Source: Actinidia chinensis (lineage: Eukaryota; Streptophyta; Magnoliopsida; Ericales; Actinidiaceae). From it: DNA of 10,000 bases. The notes under the pieces were generated by a model. That model worked only from the letters and a program-made list of their open reading frames with translations, did no database searches and was not told the origin of the DNA. Position 1 is the first letter of the stretch, and each line of letters begins with the position of its first letter. Shown here one piece after another: positions 1 through 8,082 of the stretch. Both the position numbers and the translations under genes were made by a program. The stretch covers positions 17,501-27,500 of the forward strand of contig VIGQ01000460.1 of NCBI GenBank assembly GCA_009663005.1, written 5' to 3'.

Positions 1-540
1 TTTTTATATCATAATTAATGAATGCTCTGGTGTATTATCCCATACTCCATAGTATCTTACACATATTTCACATTGCGTGCAAACTAATTTAAAGATCATA
101 GAAAATTTACTATATTAAAAGACGACTTGGTGAAAATAATAGGGAAATAAAAGTTTCAAAATATTGCTTGAATTTGCCTTATATCTTGATGTTATCAATT
201 GTAATGGACCTATGATTAAAATTATCCGGTTTGTTAGAATTTTTAATCGTATTAATGCTGTTAAACGTAAATATAGACAATTACGTCATGATGGTAAATT
301 GAGCTTTAACTACACTATATATGCAGACGAAACAAAATATTCCAAACAAACATACGGACTTCAACCAACTTCTACTTCAACTCGTGCCAGATGAGGGTAG
401 CGCGTTGTTGGAATACAATAGCTAAAAATCGGTATGCACAACCACTAGGGGTTCATACGCATGAACTTTGTAAATACTTAGCTACAGATTTTAGTTAATA
501 TGTAACAGATAGCGAGAGGAGATAGTATAAAGATTTGGCA
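1..540. other. AT-rich intergenic DNA, no gene recognised
   Basis: Apart from short open stretches nothing here looks coding. The longest plus-strand open stretch (164-394) starts at TTG, has no recognisable domain and is no better than expected by chance. No repeat with clear termini and no RNA gene was seen. Confidence 0.6.
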
Positions 541-595
541 TGGTGGAGTGGAGAAAGGAGACCGCGGCCAAGAAATTTTTCGATACTCTTCAATC

Positions 596-760
596 ATGGC
601 ACGTGCATGTACTGACCCCTCCAGCTCCCTGTTGGCATCAGATGTAGCTTTTCGTGCAGATAATCAACAACTGGACGAGATGAGAAGTTCGTTGAGCCCG
701 CAGATACTGGAATACCAAATTTGTCTTAAAGATTGGGATGATGCAAAATACCGAATTTAG
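596..760 (+). CDS. possible coding remnant, about 54 codons, unknown product
   Basis: An ATG at 596 opens a 54-codon frame ending in TAG at 758-760. The frame is also open upstream to about 548 without an ATG. The peptide starts MARACTDPSSSLLASDVAF and ends LEYQICLKDWDDAKYRI. It is polar and of balanced composition, with less A/T bias than its surroundings, which is why it is listed. I do not recognise a family. No convincing donor or acceptor frames it, and its stop codon falls at the left edge of the mobile-element candidate that follows, so an exon truncated by insertion is possible. Chance is equally possible at this length. Confidence 0.18.
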   Translation: MARACTDPSSSLLASDVAFRADNQQLDEMRSSLSPQILEYQICLKDWDDAKYRI

Positions 761-1204
761 TGTCATCTTATTTTTTTTTTAAATTTTTAAATGAACGGGA
801 CCAGCAGACCCAACGACCCCCCAAAACCCAACCCGATAGAAAAAGAAACCAAATAACCGATCCGATCTCACTCGGGTTTGATTCACTTCGGTTCCTTGGA
901 CGATTTTTCTGTTTAGGTTCTAAAATGGAGAAAGATCAGATCGTTCGGTTCTGCGTTGTTACGAATCGAACGACCGACTCTGTAACCCCTATTGCGAACG
1001 GTATAATCTGAATAAGAAGAAGCAACCAAATAATCAGGCAAACGGGACCGAGCGAAGAGGGTCCGAACAGCAACCCGTCCCTCCACCTGTGCGGGATGGG
1101 TTCAACTCAGAATGAGCCCGTTCAAACTCGGGATCAATCGGACTGATAACAACTCGAGTTCGGCTCCTTTTGCACCTCTAAAGTCATTTGAAGATGACAT
1201 TACA
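756..1204. mobile_element. candidate non-autonomous DNA transposon, hAT-like composition
   Basis: The block is bounded by an inverted repeat. TGTCATCTT at 761-769 matches AAGATGACA at 1191-1199, and flanking T and A matches extend it to about 12 of 14 positions. Inside, both ends are crowded with degenerate repeats of the AACCCGA / CGGGTTC type (for example at 825-836 and 873-880), a composition common in subterminal regions of plant hAT elements. On the minus strand TAGAGGTGCAAAAG (1180 to 1167) resembles the TAGGGGTGnAAA terminus of plant hAT elements and may be the true right end. No matching left terminus or 8-bp target duplication was found. No transposase frame is present. Confidence 0.35.
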
Positions 1205-1766
1205 CCGTCTCGTTAGGGCGGTGGTTAACTTATCCAGCATAGATATATATGTCTTAGTGCATACCTAAAAACATTCCTTGTTAGAAAAAAGGAGCTGCGG
1301 ACGAATATGGGTCCATTTTTGGGTCAGTGGCAAGATAACTAGAGGACTCAAAACCAGAACAAGTTTTTTCAAGACAAACTATAATTCTATTGTCATTACT
1401 CAATAAGTAATCATGATTCACCTGAGAAATATTGAGACCTTTACAAATTTCTGAGAGAGCGAGATAGAGATTAAGGAAAGGATAATTGAAAACTCTGAGT
1501 GGAAAGCAACCGCCAAGATTGATGAAACGAGTTTGAAAAGGTGCCAACCTTAAAAAAAAAAACGGGGCAACCCAATTCGCAGGCGAGGGGTACAAAAAAG
1601 TCAAAACATCACCGGACTACAACAAATCATAATTTTGTTTAAAACACCAAAATACGAAGAAAAAAAAAGGGGTTGACAGGAGAAAGTTCTGCAACGGAAA
1701 CAAAAAAATCAAACAGAGTAACACCTGTAACAAATTTCACAAGTTGTGTTTCCTTTTCATACACAC
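1205..1766. other. downstream part of the minus-strand gene candidate or intergenic DNA
   Basis: A 107-codon minus-strand open stretch (1604-1281) has a hydrophobic, phenylalanine-rich start caused by T tracts and shows no domain. On the minus strand a pyrimidine-rich tract ending TTTCCGTTGCAG (to about 1690) is a good splice acceptor, so a third exon of the 2033 gene could start there. That frame stays open through another T-rich stretch without recognisable protein. I could not choose an exon structure. Confidence 0.35.
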
Positions 1767-1792
1767 CTTTGTATGCAATCCCTGTGGGCAAA
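1767..1792 (-). CDS. possible exon 2 of the minus-strand gene candidate
   Basis: This begins right after an acceptor with a long T-rich tract (TTTTGTTTTAATGTTTCAG, ending at 1793). Joined to exon 1 it keeps the frame: the split codon AG+T gives Ser, followed by LPTGIAYK. A GTGTGT donor at 1766 would give a 26-nt micro-exon. An alternative is a longer exon reading on as GVYEKETQLVKFVT to an ACAG/GTGTTA donor near 1729. The shorter version is favoured only because a strong acceptor (TTGTTTCCGTTGCAG) lies a normal plant-intron distance downstream. The end of this exon is uncertain. Confidence 0.35.
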
Positions 1793-1884
1793 CTGAAACA
1801 TTAAAACAAAAACAGCAAAATAATTCAAAACAAAGCAGGAGAATTTCAAATTTTCTGCCAGCTTTGCTTAATTTTGATACATAC

Positions 1885-2033
1885 CTTGACGGTCCCTGAA
1901 CAAGCACAAGGAGCGTCCAAGCTCTTGAAGCTCTCAACTCTCTTCGGGCATATTCTAACAACGAAGAGATTGCAGAAAACGATTTCAAATCCTCCCGCAA
2001 CGCAGCCACACACATCTCCTCATGTTCTTTCAT
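1885..2033 (-). CDS. first coding exon of a minus-strand gene, product unknown
   Basis: The ATG at 2033 opens a frame of 49 codons plus two bases ending at 1885 in CAAG/GTATGT, a consensus plant donor. The next 92 nt (1884-1793) are AT/T-rich and end in a strong acceptor, the size and composition of a typical plant intron, and the reading frame continues beyond it. The peptide starts MKEHEEMCVAALREDLKSF and goes on to SLLEYARRELRASRAW and LLVLVQGPS. It looks like an amphipathic, mostly helical N-terminus, with no signal peptide. The leader upstream is GA-rich, as in many plant 5' UTRs. I do not recognise the family. The remaining exons cannot be assigned, so this is either a small or diverged gene or the 5' part of a broken one. 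Confidence 0.45.
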
Positions 2034-2106
2034 TTCAACTTTCTGTCTCTGTCCTCTCTGCTCTCTCTACTTCTTTTATGTCTTCTCTATGTGGGGCGTC
2101 TTGGAA

Positions 2107-2200
2107 CTTATAAAAGAAAAGGAGGCTGAAGTTACAAACTCAACTTGCCTCCTGGATTATTCACTATGGCAATTGGACTAATCAGACGACGTTTTTATAG
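2107..2200 (-). promoter_or_regulatory. candidate promoter of the minus-strand gene
   Basis: Two TATA-like sites read on the minus strand: CTATAAAAA at 2200-2192 and CTTTTATAAG at 2116-2107. The nearer one would place a start near 2080 and leave a short GA-rich leader before the ATG at 2033. A CCAAT motif on the same strand (2177-2173) would then lie about 65 bp upstream of that TATA site, a normal spacing. TATAAAAG also reads perfectly on the plus strand at 2109-2116, so direction is not proved. Confidence 0.3.
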
Positions 2201-2374
2201 AGCTGGAACTCATTAAATATTCAAACAATTCACATTGATAGATGGTCAAAATGGTTGGCATAATTTTCTTTGAAGATGATGGTATGAAGTCTTTCCACAG
2301 TTCTGTCTTTCTCTCTCTGTTTTAGGTCTCTGGCAATTGTAATACTATTTTTGGTTTCTATAAAGTTGGGAAAT

Positions 2375-2707
2375 TAGTATGGCAGAGCCAGAACTTGAGT
2401 TTAGCATGTCAAAATTGTCAGAATTTATATCTAGCGGGGTCAAAATTATATAATTTATGATAAATTACTATTTTTTTGTAGGGTCAAAATTATCCAAACT
2501 TAGATTCAAATGAGTCAAAATTATATAATTTATGATAAATTACTATTTTTTTGTAGGGTCAAAATTATCCAAACTTAGATTCAAATGAGTCAAAATTGTC
2601 AGAATTTATATTTAGCGGAGTCAAAATTATAGAATTTATAAAATTTAGGACAAATTACTAATATTTTGTGGGGGTCAAAATTATATTTATGATAAATTAT
2701 ATTAAGT
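2375..2707. mobile_element. decayed transposon remnant with GGCAGAGCCAG terminus
   Basis: TAGTATGGCAGAGCCAG at 2375-2391 resembles the CAGTGGCGGAGCCAG terminus of a widespread group of plant MITE/hAT-like elements. As in that group, it is followed by AACTTGAG and then repeated GGGTCAAAATTAT segments. No complementary right terminus (CTGGCTCCGCCACTG type) was found, so the right part is lost or diverged. The end at about 2707 is where GGTCAAAATTAT-type sequence stops. No coding capacity. Family assignment is from motif memory only. Confidence 0.4.
2439..2597. repeat. perfect 75-bp tandem duplication plus partial copies
   Basis: Bases 2439-2513 and 2514-2588 are identical over 75 bp, each beginning GTCAAAATTATATAATTTAT, and the match runs 9 bp into a third partial copy (to 2597). 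The pair is bracketed by two copies of a 31-bp segment, GTCAAAATTGTCAGAATTTA and onward (2408-2438 and 2589-2619, differing at two positions). A diverged further copy of the longer unit follows at about 2620-2690. The perfect identity of the two inner copies suggests a recent unequal exchange or slippage inside an older element. Confidence 0.95.
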
Positions 2708-4347
2708 TGTATTTAGATATTAAGAATTTGATGAGATAAAAAAATAGTCGATCTAACTATTTGGGGACATTAAATTATCTATTTTTTTTTCTCACCAATG
2801 TCTTAATTCAATACACAGAAATGAACAAATAATATATTTAATTTATTGATAGTCGGTGTGATGAAAATAGAAAAGAAAAATAAGAAGTAATTCGTATTCT
2901 TAATATTGTATCCTGCATAGGTATTAGGTGAAATACGTGATTGGACTCCTCTGAAGAGTAAGGTGGGTGAATTTTTCCTGAAATGTATCAAAATGACGTT
3001 TACACTTTAAGAACACTTCACGCCACTCAACACTTCAGAGGATCCGAACTCGAAATAGAACGCTAACATGTTTTGGCTCAAATCCGGATGGTATTGGGCG
3101 GTGCCAGTGATACGGTTTCAAATTTATAATCAATCTATCACTTTTATAGAGCCCGTCCTCATATTGCATTATTCACTTCAAAATTATAATTATAAACTCT
3201 TACACTTTTAATCAGTGTCCAATTACTCTGGTTTTTAACAAAGAATTATATTAAAATACTATTAATATATTGTTTATTTTATATGAGATTAATTTGTTTT
3301 ATTTTTATTTAAATCAAAGTGAATGGTCTACCTTACGTATCCGCATTACAAAAAAAAGATCTTTTGCAATAGGATATACTATATGCAACAAGCATATACC
3401 CTGCAATCACATATATTTTTATAGAGATAAAAAAAAAAAAATCAAAAATACAGCAATGATAAAAAATAATAAAAAATAAACTTATACTCTGTCTTGTTTG
3501 AATTTGATTGCATAATTTTTATTTGAACGAACTCATTAATATTTTTTATAGCAGCTTATTCTATATAAATTTAAATTTAATTAATAAAGTATCAATTTGA
3601 TTGTATAGTTTCTATGGAACAACCTATTTTAAATATTCATTTAGGAAAAATGAAAAGGTAGCTTTACAATTATAAAATAAAATAATTTATTTTATATAGT
3701 GTTCTAAATATGATATTTAGTTCCACAACAAGCTTCTCATGAAAATCTCATATATAATAACAACAATAAGAATAAGAATAGATAAGGAGTTCATAATTAT
3801 TTTTTTAGTGAAAATTTTTTCAACTCTTCCGCAAAATTTTTACTTGTTTTCATGCTGACTGCGGGCTAAATCCTTTAAAAAATAGAAAAAACTCACTAAA
3901 TGCCAAAATCAATATTCTTGGATTTTTTAAAATTAAAACATTTTTATTCATAGTGATATTTTTTTAAATATTCGTGGGCACACAATGTTAAAAATTTGAA
4001 ATTTTTTATAATATTAAAAAAGAGGTTTAAATTATTTACTCATACGAGCATAAAACACAAGTTTATATATATTTAATTATTAATTAATGCATCATTTTGA
4101 TTTGTTTATATAGATTTATTAATTTCTTAACTAATTAATTGCATTTACAGTGTTCACACTCTGAATTTAATCTTAAACAACTGTGTGATTAGGTACGTCC
4201 TTTTTGTGTTTGTTGTGATTTATTTTTGAATTTGAATGGTGTGTTTGGGAGAGCGCATGGCTATTAACGGTCCTAAAGTACCAGCAATTTGAAATGTGGG
4301 GATGGGGCCCAGACATTTCATGAACTGAATAAACAATTAAATTTACA
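2708..4347. other. long AT-rich intergenic tract
   Basis: No gene is recognised. The tract is dominated by A and T runs. An imperfect hairpin lies around 2723-2810 (GAATTTGATGAGA against a T-rich reverse copy ending CTTAATTC). A small hairpin with 7-bp arms, GAAATGT and ACATTTC, lies around 4292-4320. Short open stretches, such as that on the plus strand at 3270-3479, are rich in Ile, Tyr, Lys and Asn, as expected from AT-rich noncoding DNA. Confidence 0.7.
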
Positions 4348-4352
4348 TTACT

Positions 4353-4549
4353 GCAGTGTTCATCGCAAATGTATCGCAGTACCGCAACTAAAATTCAGTT
4401 TAGTGGAAAAAAAAATATGATGTCGTTTTAGTTTTTTAAATAAACGCGGCTTTTAGTTAAACGATGTCGCTTTTGTTTTTCTCACCAAAATGACGTCGTT
4501 TTAGTGCGTGCAGTAAATATTTGCGGTAAATATCGCGGTGATTGTAGAC
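4353..4549. mobile_element. candidate MITE with imperfect terminal inverted repeats
   Basis: Left end GCAGTGTTCATCGCAAATGT (4353-4372) is an imperfect reverse complement of the right end, which read on the minus strand is GTCTACAATCACCGCGATAT. The subterminal parts also pair (CCGCAACTAAAA on the left, ACGCACTAAAACG from the right). TTACT occurs directly outside both ends (4348-4352 and 4550-4554) and may be a 5-bp target duplication. Inside are three GTCGTTTT-type motifs (4422, 4466, 4495). No coding sequence. Pairing of the inverted repeats is only partial, so the termini are tentative. Confidence 0.35.
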
Positions 4550-4639
4550 TTACTCAATAAACAAAACTCAAAAAAACAACGGCTATACGTCTCTCGTGGG
4601 GCCATTTGAGTTCGAGATCATTGAAGTGCAGGGGGTGTG

Positions 4640-4711
4640 GAGTGTACAAAATAATATCCGTTTTATATATTTATAGATTTTAAATATACAAACGACGTCA
4701 TTTGTACACTC
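4640..4711. repeat. small inverted repeat, 11-bp perfect arms
   Basis: GAGTGTACAAA (4640-4650) is the exact reverse complement of TTTGTACACTC (4701-4711), enclosing 50 bp of AT-rich DNA with AACGACGTCA near the right arm. It could be a tiny MITE relic. No target duplication is visible. Confidence 0.5.
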
Positions 4712-4714
4712 TAA

Positions 4715-4784
4715 AAACACGCGCATCAACATTCCTCCCACGTCATATTATTCGAATCCCGTTTTGAGGATCTGATGCGTGTTT
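4715..4784. repeat. imperfect inverted repeat AAACACGC(GC)ATCA
   Basis: AAACACGCGCATCA (4715-4728) pairs with TGATGCGTGTTT (4773-4784) except for a 2-nt GC insertion. It directly adjoins the previous inverted repeat, so two separate or nested stem-loops sit side by side. Confidence 0.45.
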
Positions 4785-4857
4785 CTCTCTGCTCTCTTTC
4801 AAATCTTAGGATAGTGTCTTACGGGGTGTAATTACATTGACCTCCCTTCAGATGTTT

Positions 4858-4889
4858 ATTTCAGAAACTACTCTTCATGTTTCTGAAAT
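4858..4889. repeat. perfect hairpin, 11-bp arms and 10-nt loop
   Basis: ATTTCAGAAAC (4858-4868) and GTTTCTGAAAT (4879-4889) are exact reverse complements. The surrounding sequence (GGGGTGTAATTACATTGACC, then CTCCCTTCAGATG, starting about 4825) resembles a common plant repeat with GTGTAATTACACTGACC-type ends. A loosely matching inverted counterpart may lie near 5335-5390, but the pairing is weak and no element boundary is claimed. Confidence 0.6.
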
Positions 4890-5459
4890 TACAGGACAGA
4901 CCCTGTCAGTGTTGTCTTCCAAAATATGTCTAGTTCTAGTTGAGGCCTTTAGTCCATATGATATGAGAGTAGTTTTTTACTAAATTTTTTTCTATAGTTG
5001 ATTGGGATATTTTATGAAAAATCAATAATTTTAGCCATTTATCATTTTACCCTGATTAATTTTATGCTATGAAACCCATGTATTTGCTCATAGTTAGATG
5101 AATATGTCAACAACTAAAATAAAATGGCATAAATATGTATAGGACAATTTAGATTATGGGTGGACATGTACTCAATAAGATTTTTTTGCATTTTAAATAG
5201 GATCACATGTACTATTTCAAGAAGAAAACAGTACGACGGGGTACGTCATCATTCTCATCCATGTCAGTTAACGGAGATGTAAAGAAAGGGGAATATAAAA
5301 ATAAACAAATTATGTATAAAAGAAAGTTCATGTTATTTCACAAACTATAGGGGTTTCTCTGATATTATTTGAAATTTCAAGAGATGCCACTATAATATAT
5401 CTTTATTTAAGGTAAGAATGTCCACATTTGGATATTTATAATTGCGTGACATTTGTGTT
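4890..5459. other. AT-rich intergenic DNA
   Basis: No open frame, RNA gene or clear repeat was recognised. TATGTATAAAAGAAAG around 5311-5326 contains a TATA-like octamer, but nothing downstream looks like a transcribed exon. Confidence 0.6.
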
Positions 5460-6600
5460 AGGGTATCCGGCCATGGTAAACTCAACTTGCACTACTCAAA
5501 CTGCATATCCTGATGAGGTGGAGTATTTAGATTGACTGTGTACTACCCTGTCCCCGGACCGTTAATTGTAATCGCAACCGTATCTCCAAATATATCAAAT
5601 CAGAGCGCTAAAAAACCTAAACCTCAAATTTTCAATTTCCATGTCCTTTATTTTTACAATTCTCTTTCAAATATATTAATTACAATATTATTAAATTTCA
5701 AGTCTTTCTCGCCTTACGACTATCTCGGCACTATCTTTCCGGACTCCTTCATCGTCCGCCTGAAAAATAAATTAAGCAGGGAAGTATACAATACACTGGA
5801 ATATTCTCAACGAATCAGTAATTCCATACAAAGACCTCATACCCGCTCTTTCTGGTACGCGACTGATGGGGCCGGTCGCTCACCCACCTCACCTAGCCTT
5901 TCTGGTTTCTGGCTATTCGCTGTGCCAGGGTTATTTGGCAATGCTCACACCACTCGTACCATTCAAATACCACTGGCACTTCAGCCATACAAATCATGAT
6001 TTCATACACATATCATGACTTTCAATAAAAAAAAATTTCATGGATTCAACAGATCCAGCACTCCTCAAAAAAGTAACAAATTAGATCAATTGAAAAATAC
6101 TCCGAATTTTAGAAAGGCATATTATATAAGCTCCAATAACTCCTGCTTACCTTCAAATTAATTGACATCTAATGATATGAGATCTAGACTCCATGATCAG
6201 TCTATACTAAACTTTCACTTCGATCTAATATCATCCAGCGCCGTTGATTTTCACATCCTACCTCTAATGATTAAAACGAATCTATAACATATAATTTCCT
6301 AACTCTCATTCTTTTTTTCTATCAGGGTCTTCTTTCTTCCTAAGCTTCTGTTTCTCTCTCTTCATTTATAGACTTTGTCTTTCAAAGAAGACAACAACGC
6401 AAGCGGAAGCGGCCATGCTGTGTGCCTCCGTCGTGCGTGTCAATTAATGTAAAATACAAAAGCTTTATCCCTCTCGCAAATAATTATATTTTCTAAATAT
6501 TCCGCTTATTTACCAATCAAAAGTTATTAATCTTTTAATTTGACCCCGCAATAAATTTCTATTATGTAATAAATACAGATCAATGAAAGATTGGGTTATA
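5460..6600. mobile_element. possible LTR-type retroelement remnant, noncoding
   Basis: The tract has regional character like plant LTRs. A more GC-rich block lies at about 5700-6000. A pyrimidine-rich stretch then leads to a TATA-like TTTATAG (6366-6372), then an AATAAT-rich region, then TTTGACCCCGCAATAAAT and a GGGTTATACAG motif near 6593. No second copy lies in the window, no primer-binding site or polypurine tract is clear, and boundaries are guesses. A 155-codon plus-strand frame (5532-5999) fills much of it. It starts at a GTG or TTG-like codon rather than a good ATG context, lacks any domain I know and is rich in Ser, Pro and aromatic residues, so I read it as chance openness rather than a gene. 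Confidence 0.22.
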
Positions 6601-6691
6601 CAGACTTGGGTGTGGGTCCACCTATTCTTTCAGCCATCCAAATGCTTCATCCATTATGTGTGGTATTTGGGCTGCAGAAGTCCGATGTAAC

Positions 6692-6843
6692 CATAGTTAT
6701 TAAACGACCACCAGAACTCGAACTTCGGCCGGTTCACCGGGAAACCGGTCACTAACGTTCGGTATATACTATTTTACTCGGAAATGCAAGTGAACCGGAT
6801 TGAGAAGCCGGTTGACCGGTCCTTGTTTGTTGTTTTGTTATTT

Positions 6844-6882
<39 letters not shown>

Positions 6883-7230
6883 TGATGCCTTTTGTTTTTC
6901 AGTTTTTTAAATATCGAGCTCGGCCGGTTTTTTAAACCGGTTGAACGGCCGGTTTTGGTAAAAAAAACAAAAAATAAAGTTTTAATTTTTCGCAATTTGA
7001 CCCAGCAAAATTTTGAACTTGAATTTTAATTTTTTACATAGATTTTAGCTAATGATTAATTTTTTACTATGATGATAAACAATATTTTTTTCTTATTTAT
7101 AATAAAATATAATTTTCTTATTTATTAATTATAATCCGGTTGAACCGGTTGAACTGTGCATTGAACTAGTGAACCGTTGAACCGGTGCTTTTGACCGGTT
7201 CAATGTCCGGCTTAAGTTCTGGATAACTAT
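6692..7230. mobile_element. non-autonomous hAT-type element (539 bp)
   Basis: The element begins CATAGTTATTAAACGACC and ends GTTCTGGATAACTAT, so ATAGTTAT and ATAACTAT form short terminal inverted repeats next to a perfect 8-bp target duplication. Both halves are packed with CCGGTT and AACCGG in alternating orientation: 6726-6748 and 6795-6821 on the left, 6922-6955 in the middle and 7135-7210 on the right. These include the stem CCGGTTT-TTT-AAACCGG (6924-6940), so the single strand can fold extensively. There is no transposase, and a 36-T run lies inside. The ATAGTTATTAAA...CCGGTT design matches a group of short repeats I know from several dicot genomes. The intact target duplication implies insertion that is not very old. 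Confidence 0.8.
6846..6881. repeat. T homopolymer of 36
   Basis: An uninterrupted run of 36 T lies within the hAT-type element, preceded by TTATTTTA. It reads as a poly(A) run on the minus strand. Length is likely variable between individuals and prone to sequencing error. Confidence 0.9.
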
Positions 7231-7313
7231 GATGTAACTATAGATTTCCCTTTTGCTTATACGCTCCTCTTCGATCTTTACCTTATCACCACTTTCTTTC
7301 TCCCTCTTCATTA

Positions 7314-7370
7314 GCCCAAAATCAAAGCCTTACCAATTCCACTGGTTCCACCCAGCACAGTGATGTAAAT
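7314..7370 (-). pseudogene. possible SDR-like nucleotide-binding motif fragment
   Basis: A 19-codon minus-strand stretch between two TAA stops reads IYITVLGGTSGIGKALILG. Hydrophobic strand, GGTSGIG and KAL is the pattern of the NAD(P)-binding turn of short-chain dehydrogenases (TGxxxGIG), except that Leu replaces the usual Thr before the first Gly. The rest of the enzyme is absent on either side, and no splice sites frame the motif well. It could be a relic of a coding exon or a coincidence of 19 codons. Confidence 0.15.
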
Positions 7371-7373
7371 TTA

Positions 7374-8080
7374 ATTTGATGATCTGATGTTTCGTAGCTT
7401 ATATTGCAACGGTGATAAATCTATCGTATCTGATATTTAATACTTAGATTGAAATTTAAAATGTATTTATTCTGTTTTTTTCTTCTCACATTTTACTTTT
7501 TTTTAGTTAAAGAAATCATTATTGTAAGCGCAATCTTAATATTTACATATGCATTTCAAACATACAACCACGGTAAAAAAAAAAAACATAGCCAGATGAC
7601 TCATAAATTTATTATTTTTAAATTTATTGGACATTAATATTCTAATGACATATTATGTAGAAAATTCATAAAAATAATAATATGTATATAACTGCTAAAT
7701 TTGTCACTGTTAAATTTTGTTGCCAAAAAAGTTGTTTTTTTATATTTTCATAATTTTATATTTAATATGGATCTTGTTTGATAGATCTTGTTACGAATTT
7801 CTAAAAAATAAATTTTATTAAAAATAATTGTGTACATACATCATTTATGATATTTTAAAATTTATAATATATAAAATAGCAAAAAGAAGTGCACCACATC
7901 AGCGTTCTCATTTCTCCTTGTACGTCAGCGAATCTTGACCATAACACACACTCAAAAAATACTCAAAAAAAAAAAAAAAATTACTACTCCAAAAAACCTT
8001 GTTGATATTGTTATAATACCATACACTCCCTGGCTTGGGTAGCAAAATACGTCCACCAATAAGACCCTAATGTAAATTAA
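7374..8080. other. AT-rich intergenic tract
   Basis: No gene, RNA gene or bounded repeat was recognised. An A run of about 16 ends at 7980 after repeated ACTCAAAAAA. ACGTCAGCG (7922-7930) and ACATCAGCG (7897-7905) are two similar TGACG-like sites about 25 bp apart, of unknown meaning. Confidence 0.65.
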
Positions 8081-8082
8081 TG

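Larger units (their letters stand above)
6684..7238. repeat. 8-bp target-site duplication GATGTAAC flanking the hAT-type element
   Basis: GATGTAAC occurs at 6684-6691 and again at 7231-7238, exactly at the outer edges of the inserted element. Eight base pairs is the duplication length made by hAT transposases. Confidence 0.85.

Noticed and set aside
164..394. 76-codon plus-strand open frame
   Set aside because: It starts at TTG, is AT-biased, has no domain, and no splice signals or promoter support it.
1281..1604. 107-codon minus-strand open frame
   Set aside because: Phe-rich start derives from T tracts. It has no recognisable domain and no clear link to the exon upstream.
1874..2113. 79-codon plus-strand open frame
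   Set aside because: It lies antisense over the better-supported minus-strand exon and its GA-rich leader. The Ser/Leu-rich end is the complement of that leader.
3270..3479. 69-codon plus-strand open frame
   Set aside because: The Ile/Tyr/Lys/Asn-rich composition is typical of AT-rich noncoding DNA, and it ends in an A-rich tract.
6846..6881. T36 run as the poly(A) tail of a minus-strand retroposon
   Set aside because: It sits inside the hAT-type element, and no target duplication flanks it or the adjoining sequence.
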